DNA of 64,000 nt from Scalesia atractyloides (lineage: Eukaryota; Streptophyta; Magnoliopsida; Asterales; Asteraceae), in the NCBI GenBank assembly GCA_947069175.1, contig CAMTDV010000007.1, positions 48,627,681 to 48,691,680 on the forward strand, given 5' to 3'. The notes under the pieces are model-generated. The model had not been told where the DNA came from. It ran no database searches and saw only the letters and a list, made by a program, of their open reading frames with translations. Shown one piece after another: positions 58,333 to 64,000 of this stretch. The first letter of the stretch is position 1, and each line of letters begins with the position of its first letter. The position numbers were made by a program, and so were the translations under genes.

Positions 58333-58699
58333 AGTCCTGGAAAATAATCCGTACAATGCATATATATTCATGTTAGTAATTTAATATTACTTATTATATA
58401 TTTTATATTAATCACCAATTCTCATGCACGACTTGTTCTCTTCTATTTTCCATGTAATCTTATTGTTTGGTGTCTATCCATTATTAACTAATCATGTATT
58501 GACTCTGCTCATTACTTATAGTTGAGCTCGTGTGATAGATCCTCATGTTATTGTGACACAATGAAAACCTTTTTGTTATCTTGTTATAATTCCAAAACAT
58601 TTCTATCATGTTTCAAACTTTTTTTTTCATGTGTGAGCCCCCGGTGATTGTAGACTAAACTTTTAATAAAAAGTTTTTCCCCGGTTCACTACAATCGGA
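58333..58699 (-). other. Gypsy-2 5' leader
   Basis: The untranslated region between PBS and gag. Its 5' part (58490-58714 including the PBS) is the piece repeated at 47498-47722. Confidence 0.65.
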
Positions 58700-58711
58700 G
58701 CTCTGATACCA
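58700..58711 (-). other. Gypsy-2 primer-binding site
   Basis: On the minus strand TGGTATCAGAGC, the complement of the initiator tRNA-Met 3' end, lies three bases after the 5' LTR end. Confidence 0.85.
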
Positions 58712-58714
58712 ACC

Positions 58715-61700
58715 TGCCACACCCTGGTCATAGCGGAAGTGCAAGTGTGTGACTATTAGGTAATCATTGCATCCAATCTAGTAAACAATATAAATTAACA
58801 ACGATGCCATGCCATTAATAAGTTTCATTCTGTATATACGACCATCAAAAGTGAAATCACATTGTTATCTGTTTCATATTGCCATTACAAAACATAATTT
58901 AAAACACATTGTTCCAAAATAAGACATTGTTTACATCACAAATTCATAGGTTTTGACCCCTATATACCCATACGAAGTTGGATATAAAAGGCAAACCCTC
59001 CAAAAGGTGGTACATCTTGTCTTGACAATTTCCCATACCCAAATCCTATCACCAGCACATGCTTTGCGTCCTGAAATACATGTAATTTTAAAAAGTCGGC
59101 GAGTTCATGTAATTAACTGTTTTCGTATCAAAATGTCATCCTTGAAATCCTGTATTGAAATCCGAGTATGTTATCCGCATCAATGAGTTTTTAAGGATCT
59201 ATCAGTGTGTCGTGAGCACCCTGACATATGAGTGCCATAAGTAAGTAACCAAAACGAGACAACTTTGACATCATTGGGATCACAAAAGCACTCCGAAGGG
59301 TATACCAACAAGGAGTGAGGGGGTCTCAAACTCAATAGATCTACTTCTTTTACACCTTGGTCACTAAGTGATTAATGGTTACTATTGCCATCATCCTACT
59401 TACGCACAAATGATCGTGTTATCATCTAAACCCATAGCTAACATACTTTTTGTTATGACATGTATTTCCCCTCGATAGTTTTAAAACAAAACTTTGAAAT
59501 AATTGAAAGGTGGGACATGAACTTACAGTTTTGCTTTACGTAAGACGTACTATTATGATAGGTGTGCACACGTGTGTAACTTATATGTGTATTGATTTTA
59601 TTAGACACGGAGGCCTCAATGGACCTCGTACTCGTTGTTCATCTTGAATTCTTCTCGTTGTTCATCTTGAATTCTTGTTATGTATTTCTTTGTTATGATA
59701 GAACAACTATTAATGTTATCATAGTGTTGGTAATTTGTTTGTTCGATTAATATTGTTATATATATTTCTCAAATATTATATATATATATTGTTGTTTTCA
59801 GATCGTGTGTGAACTGGGCCTTGCCCTTCACATGTCCTCGTGCCTGCACGCGTGTCATTGGGCATCGCCTATGTTATCCATGTCATTGGCCTAGCCCATG
59901 TTTTCTTGTCATTGGGCCTAGCCCACTTTATCTATGTCTTTGGGCCTAGCCCATGTTTTCTTGTCATTGGACCTAGCCCATGTAATTTGTGTCTTTGGGC
60001 CTAGCCCATGTTTTTATGTCATTGGGCCTAGCCCATGTAATTTATGTCTTTGGGCCTAGCCCATGTTTTTATGTCATTGGGCCTAGCCCATGTAATTTAA
60101 GTCTTTGGGCCTAGCCCATGTTTTCATATCATTGGGCCTAGCCCATGTAATTTAAGTCTTTGGGCCTAGCCCATGTAATTATATTTTTGGGCTTAGCCCA
60201 TGTTTCTATATGCTTTTGGGCTTTTATTCGTTGTGGGCCTCGTCCATAAATATTATGGAATTGGGCCTTGCCAATGACTTTTACAATTTGGGCTTTTACA
60301 ATTTGGGCCTAGCCCAAATTATGAACAAAGGCCCATTTTTCTTATAAGTATTATACTTATAATATTTTTAGCTTTTTATATTTTAAACTTTTGGGATTTT
60401 GATTTCAATAACATATATATATATATATATATGTTAAACGTCTAAATATATATATTTGGACTTGTCGTCGACGTTATTTATTAAGTGCTTGTTTTCGTCG
60501 AAAATCGCCCGTTGTCGTAATGACCTTTCGTGTCGGCGATTCACCCGTTGGTTGTTGACGCGAGGGTGTAATCTTGAACGTTCGCCTATCGTTCACATTA
60601 TTTTTTTTGTCCGATTGTTGTTTCGACGCATCGCAAGAATATATTTGTTATGTCACCGACACTTAGTATTATTATCAAGTGTTTGTATTTTTGTATATAA
60701 TTGGGTATTTTATTGTGAATACCCTAAGCTTCTAAATACATACACATACAATACACATATGTATTCATACAAGTTCCTTGGTGACAAATGTGTATACTTA
60801 TTTTATTTCCCAAGTAAATATATATATTTGTAAAAAGTATTTATTTTTACTTGTAAATATATATATATATATATATAACTTTGTTGAACACTTGGGTATT
60901 TAGGGTTTAACCCTTGTCATTAGAGCCTACTTAATGAGGATTTAAGTTACTAATCGCGTTTAGTCCCACTAATCACCCCATTAATCATGTCTTAATCGCG
61001 ATTAGATTTTTAGAAATTTTCGCCATAGTTTCCCCTAAACTATGGCGTTTTCCACGTTTCAAAAACGTATTTCAAACCTGTTTAAGCCCATAATCAACAT
61101 CAACAATCCATCTAATATTTATTCTACAACATCAATACATCATCATCCATGACTTTCTAGTGTTAAAAATTCGATTAAATCAAGAGGGTTTTCAATATTT
61201 ATTAACACTTTCAAATCACTACTTTTATCATGTCATTTAATCAAGTTCATACCTTTCACCTCTTGATTACTACACATTTTTAAGATGATTACAACTTAAA
61301 TACAAATGTTTACTTCTTATAAAAATTATTCATGTGTATAAAAATCATCTTTAAGTTGTAGTATTCTTCATGGATGATGTAGTTGATTATCTTGTATAGA
61401 TTTAAACTTTATCATGTTTAAATCTTCATTTTTATACTTAATCATACAAGATCATCCAACTTTTATATCATGCTTTAACATAAATAACTTCAACATGCTA
61501 ACTAACTACCATATAAACACATAACCAATCACAAAATAATCAATATTTAGTGTTATTATTATGGTGTGAGTTAGGGTTTTTGGTTTATCTTTCCTTCATT
61601 TCAAGATGATCAACTTGTATATTATCAATCTAAGCATAAAAATAAGCTAGATTATGGATGAGTTTGCCTTACAAAGGGTGCACAAGTTCTTGATGATTTT

Positions 61701-63134
61701 AGAAAGAATATGAAGCTCTAAAGAAGCCTTAGTGATCCTCCACCCTTGCTAGCTCCTTGAATGATCTTGATGAAGCTTTAAAGTGGATGAGATGTGGTGT
61801 ATTATGGTGGCTAAGTGGTGGCTCAAGGTGGTGGTGGTGCTGCCGTGAACTAGAGAGAGAGTGAGGGGGGAAATGGTTGCAAATTTTGTGAAGGAAAAAT
61901 GATGAAGAATGTGGTAACTTGTGAATATATCATGCCCTTCTTTCACATCTTCATCACATCAAACACCATACTCCTAACCTTCAAGTTTCAACAAAATCAA
62001 GTGGGCATGGGGCCCACTTGAAACCGTCAAAAGGGGTGGGGGGGTAAAATGTAACATTTATTTCTTTACACATGTTAAAAACGGATATATTTTGGTCATT
62101 ATGTTAAGTATGGTGATTAGGGGTTTGATCTAGCATCCTTAGCATAAGATTAGGGTTTAGTGTGTTATTACATGCTAATTAATCCACTTAGTCCTCCAAT
62201 ATAAGTTTCGGATGACGGAAATGTCGTTAGATCGCTCATCGTCGAAATAATCGTTAATAAACGAACTTATTTATTTAGTACCGGAAGCTTTTGTTTTCGA
62301 TCACCACAATTGTTATGGTGTCTACTTAGTGCATTTCCGACCTAAAAATATAAAAATATGTACCACTAGTCCGCTAGACGAATATACGATGAGCTAGGAT
62401 GCCCGAAATGTCTTTCGTTTGATCGATATCGGCACTTTTATGTTCCGCCGTCGAATTTTTCTGAAAGTTGTGTTTTCGTGATCTCATGTTAGTTGAATGG
62501 ATTCCGAGTTCCAAATTAGGCTTAACTAGTTCGCTAGATGCCCGGATGAGGCTAGTGACTACTAAAATACTCGTCGTTTCCACAATCGGTCGCCTTCCGG
62601 TCGAATTGTGCACTGTTTGTCGAATGACCGGAAACAATGTCTATTGTGCATTCTGGCTATTCTCACATTGTTTTATTCTTATTCTTACATCCGGAATCCT
62701 CCGAATTAGTCTTGCGGACCAACCGACATTTGTCGCCTTTTTGGTCGAAACGGACAATTTGCAATTTAGGCGTTGTACCGGAAAGTTATATATTATTGTA
62801 ATGGTTGATCTCAAATAAGTGTTTTTATTTATATATGGACTCAGGTATGGCATTAACATGCCGTTATTCATTGTTCTAATTAGTTTTAGCGGATTTACCG
62901 ACACAGTTAGTGTCACCGCAATTAGTGCGCCCAACACTTTCTACCAACACTTTTAGGGCATTGTTTTGGTTTGTTTCGCATCGTAACGGAAACCAGTATA
63001 TGTTATGATCAGATTTACTTTCCCTAATGACTTATGAATCAGTTATGCAATTAAATTACGATAATATGCATGGGATTATAAAATAAAATTAGTGATTAAA
63101 TTGTAAGGGATTACCGGTTATTTGCCATTTCTCA
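58715..63134 (-). repeat. Gypsy-2 5' LTR
   Basis: 4420 bp, from TGCCACACCCTGG to CATTTCTCA on the plus strand. The TGGGCCTAGCCCA array (about 59850-60325) is longer than in the 3' LTR. The frame at 60456-60833 corresponds to the one at 49366. The right edge abuts FW-3 intron sequence (CAAAAACGACAAG). Confidence 0.85.
59850..60325. repeat. TGGGCCTAGCCCA array in the gypsy-2 5' LTR
   Basis: Same word as at 48830 and 9620, with more units (roughly 15). Expansion or contraction between the two LTRs of one element shows the array is unstable. Confidence 0.8.
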
Positions 63135-63553
63135 CAAAAACGACAAGAGATACAAAACGTACACATCAAAAAATTATTACTATTTGGAGGGGTATGGCCC
63201 CCAAAACTCTGCGCCTGCGCAAGGAACCATACACTCATAATGACATCACAAGAATAACCTTGCGCGCTAGGCGCAACGGTGTGCCATTCTTGAAACAAAC
63301 AAGATGCACAACAAACATTGCGCACACTACGCAACGGCAAGTTAAACCTGTAGCGCAAGCCCCTTCACCGTGCGCTGATATAATAGCCTTGCGCGTAACG
63401 CAACTTTGCGCCATTCTTGAAACAAACAGGTTGCACAACCTTGCGCACACTACGCAACGACAAGTTAAACCTGGAAGCACAGGCCCCTTGACCCTGCACT
63501 GATATAATAGCCTTGCACGCAACACGCAACGGTACGCCATTCTTGATACTTAC
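63135..63553 (-). other. FW-3 intron with GCGC-rich tandem repeat, cut by gypsy-2
   Basis: On the minus strand a GTAAGT donor (63553-63548) opens the intron. A tandem repeat with period 126-127 bp follows (starts at about 63536, 63410 and 63283). It is rich in GCGCAA/TTGCGC words and each unit restarts with CAAGAATGGC, the sequence just after the donor. Gypsy-2 interrupts the intron at 63134. Confidence 0.65.
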
Positions 63554-63761
63554 AGGCAACGGGCTTTTTCTTCTGAATTTGCAGTTCAGCGTTTGCCCAA
63601 AACTGGCGGAGGGTGTCGACGAAGATCGGGCCTTTTGCAAGTAACACATCTTTGTATGATGATGTTTGTAGAACATCAATCATGGAGTGAAACGCAGTAT
63701 TATTGCTGGTTTTGTCGAATATTGGAAGGCAGATATGGGGAGTTTTGAGGATAAGATTGAT
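63554..63761 (-). pseudogene. FW-3: first exon of a third FW gene
   Basis: The frame reads LKTPHICLPIFDKTSNNTAF, then MIDVLQTSSYKDVLLAKGPI and FVDTLRQFWANAELQIQ, with the FW motif intact, ending at a GTAAGT donor. Alignment with FW-1 puts its start codon at 63761-63759, where ATC stands in place of ATG. Use of the inner ATG (codon starting at 63683) is possible but would drop the first conserved block. The rest of the gene is not in the window on this side of gypsy-2. Confidence 0.6.
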
Positions 63762-64000
63762 GGTGAATTTAGGGTTTGAAAGAATAAGAGTGTAATGGAG
63801 AATTTTATGGGAGTTTTTTGTTTTTGAAATTGAAACGGCAAGTGGGAAACTCTATTTGGATGAAACAGGGTTTATAAAGGGAAAAGTGAGCGGTTTCCAA
63901 AACATCTGATGGCTATCATCTGTGCACATGTAAACTCTGTTGAGTAATGGGTGACAGTTGTTTGGTAACCTTTGCTGGAGACCAACAGTGGTTCTAAATA
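63762..64000 (-). promoter_or_regulatory. Promoter of FW-3
   Basis: On the minus strand: a CCACTGTTGG word (63991-63982), an AACAGAGTTTACATGTGCACA stretch (one base split for length), TATA box TTTATAAA (63878-63871) and a leader similar to that of FW-1. It is an inverted relative of 120-420 at the other end of the window. Confidence 0.55.

Larger units (their letters stand above)
47723..63134 (-). mobile_element. Gypsy-2: long-LTR Ty3/gypsy element
   Basis: In minus-strand order: 5' LTR (63134-58715), PBS, leader, acidic/Pro-rich gag N-terminus, gag, zinc knuckles, protease, RT, RNase H, integrase, polypurine tract, 3' LTR (51981-47723). It is complete in order but broken by stops. The right end is inserted in the intron of FW-3. 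A target duplication cannot be tested, because leader sequence, not host DNA, follows the 3' LTR. A Tekay/Del-like chromovirus is my best classification. Confidence 0.85.

Noticed and set aside
49366..60833. Similar frames of 114-125 codons in both gypsy-2 LTRs
   Set aside because: LTRs of one element are copies, so a shared frame is not independent evidence of selection. No known relative.

Overview
The window is plant nuclear DNA made almost entirely of nested and decayed LTR retrotransposons. I see no intact host housekeeping gene, tRNA or rRNA. Signs of a plant are Ty1/copia and Ty3/gypsy elements primed by initiator tRNA-Met, very long gypsy LTRs, TATA boxes, GT..AG-type splice signals and AT microsatellites. 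A recurring protein family with a conserved FW(x)2-3A motif (here called FW) resembles proteins I know as abundant in Asteraceae assemblies. Asteraceae is therefore my best guess, but it is an inference.

Layout. 1-1765: promoter, first exon, repeat-filled intron and first half of FW-1. 1766-26564: copia-1, with 269/270-bp LTRs, inserted into FW-1. Its primer-binding site is split by gypsy-1 (2045-14666, target duplication TATCA), and the right LTR of gypsy-1 is split by a solo LTR (8808-12255, target duplication TTATT). Copia-1 gag-pol occupies 15160-22160. It also carries a third ORF, FW-2 (23882-26245), with its own TATA box, in the position where Sirevirus-like elements carry an env-like gene. 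26565-29518: second half of FW-1, followed by palindromic words, three polypurine tracts and a copia-type LTR (to 30781). 31539-35709: 3' end of gypsy-3 (minus strand), cut off inside the integrase region. 35710-47497: a cluster of six related short units (X units). Each has a promoter region, a TATA box and an ORF of up to 76 codons, separated by arrays of a 54-bp palindromic word, and multiplied by segmental duplication. 47498-63134: gypsy-2 (minus strand, LTRs of 4.26 and 4.42 kb) plus an extra piece of 5' leader beyond its 3' LTR. 63135-64000: FW-3, the 5' end of a third FW gene on the minus strand, an inverted relative of the first 450 bases.

The strongest theme is that most of the FW/X genes and long LTRs carry their own repeated, nearly palindromic word: CACTTCGTACGAAGTG for FW-1, GATGCATC/CATCTCGGAT for copia-1/FW-2, a GCGC-rich 127-bp unit for FW-3, TAACATCAGATGTTA for the X cluster, TGGGCCTAGCCCA for gypsy-2 and the solo LTR, and CCGTAAGCTACGG for gypsy-3. 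Palindromic LTR repeats, several polypurine tracts and an env-like third ORF are, from general knowledge, described for Sirevirus-type copia elements. What looks under-described here is the spread of such words into introns, ORF-3 leaders and the X units, and a 23-bp hairpin inside each X coding sequence. All retroelement coding regions here are broken.
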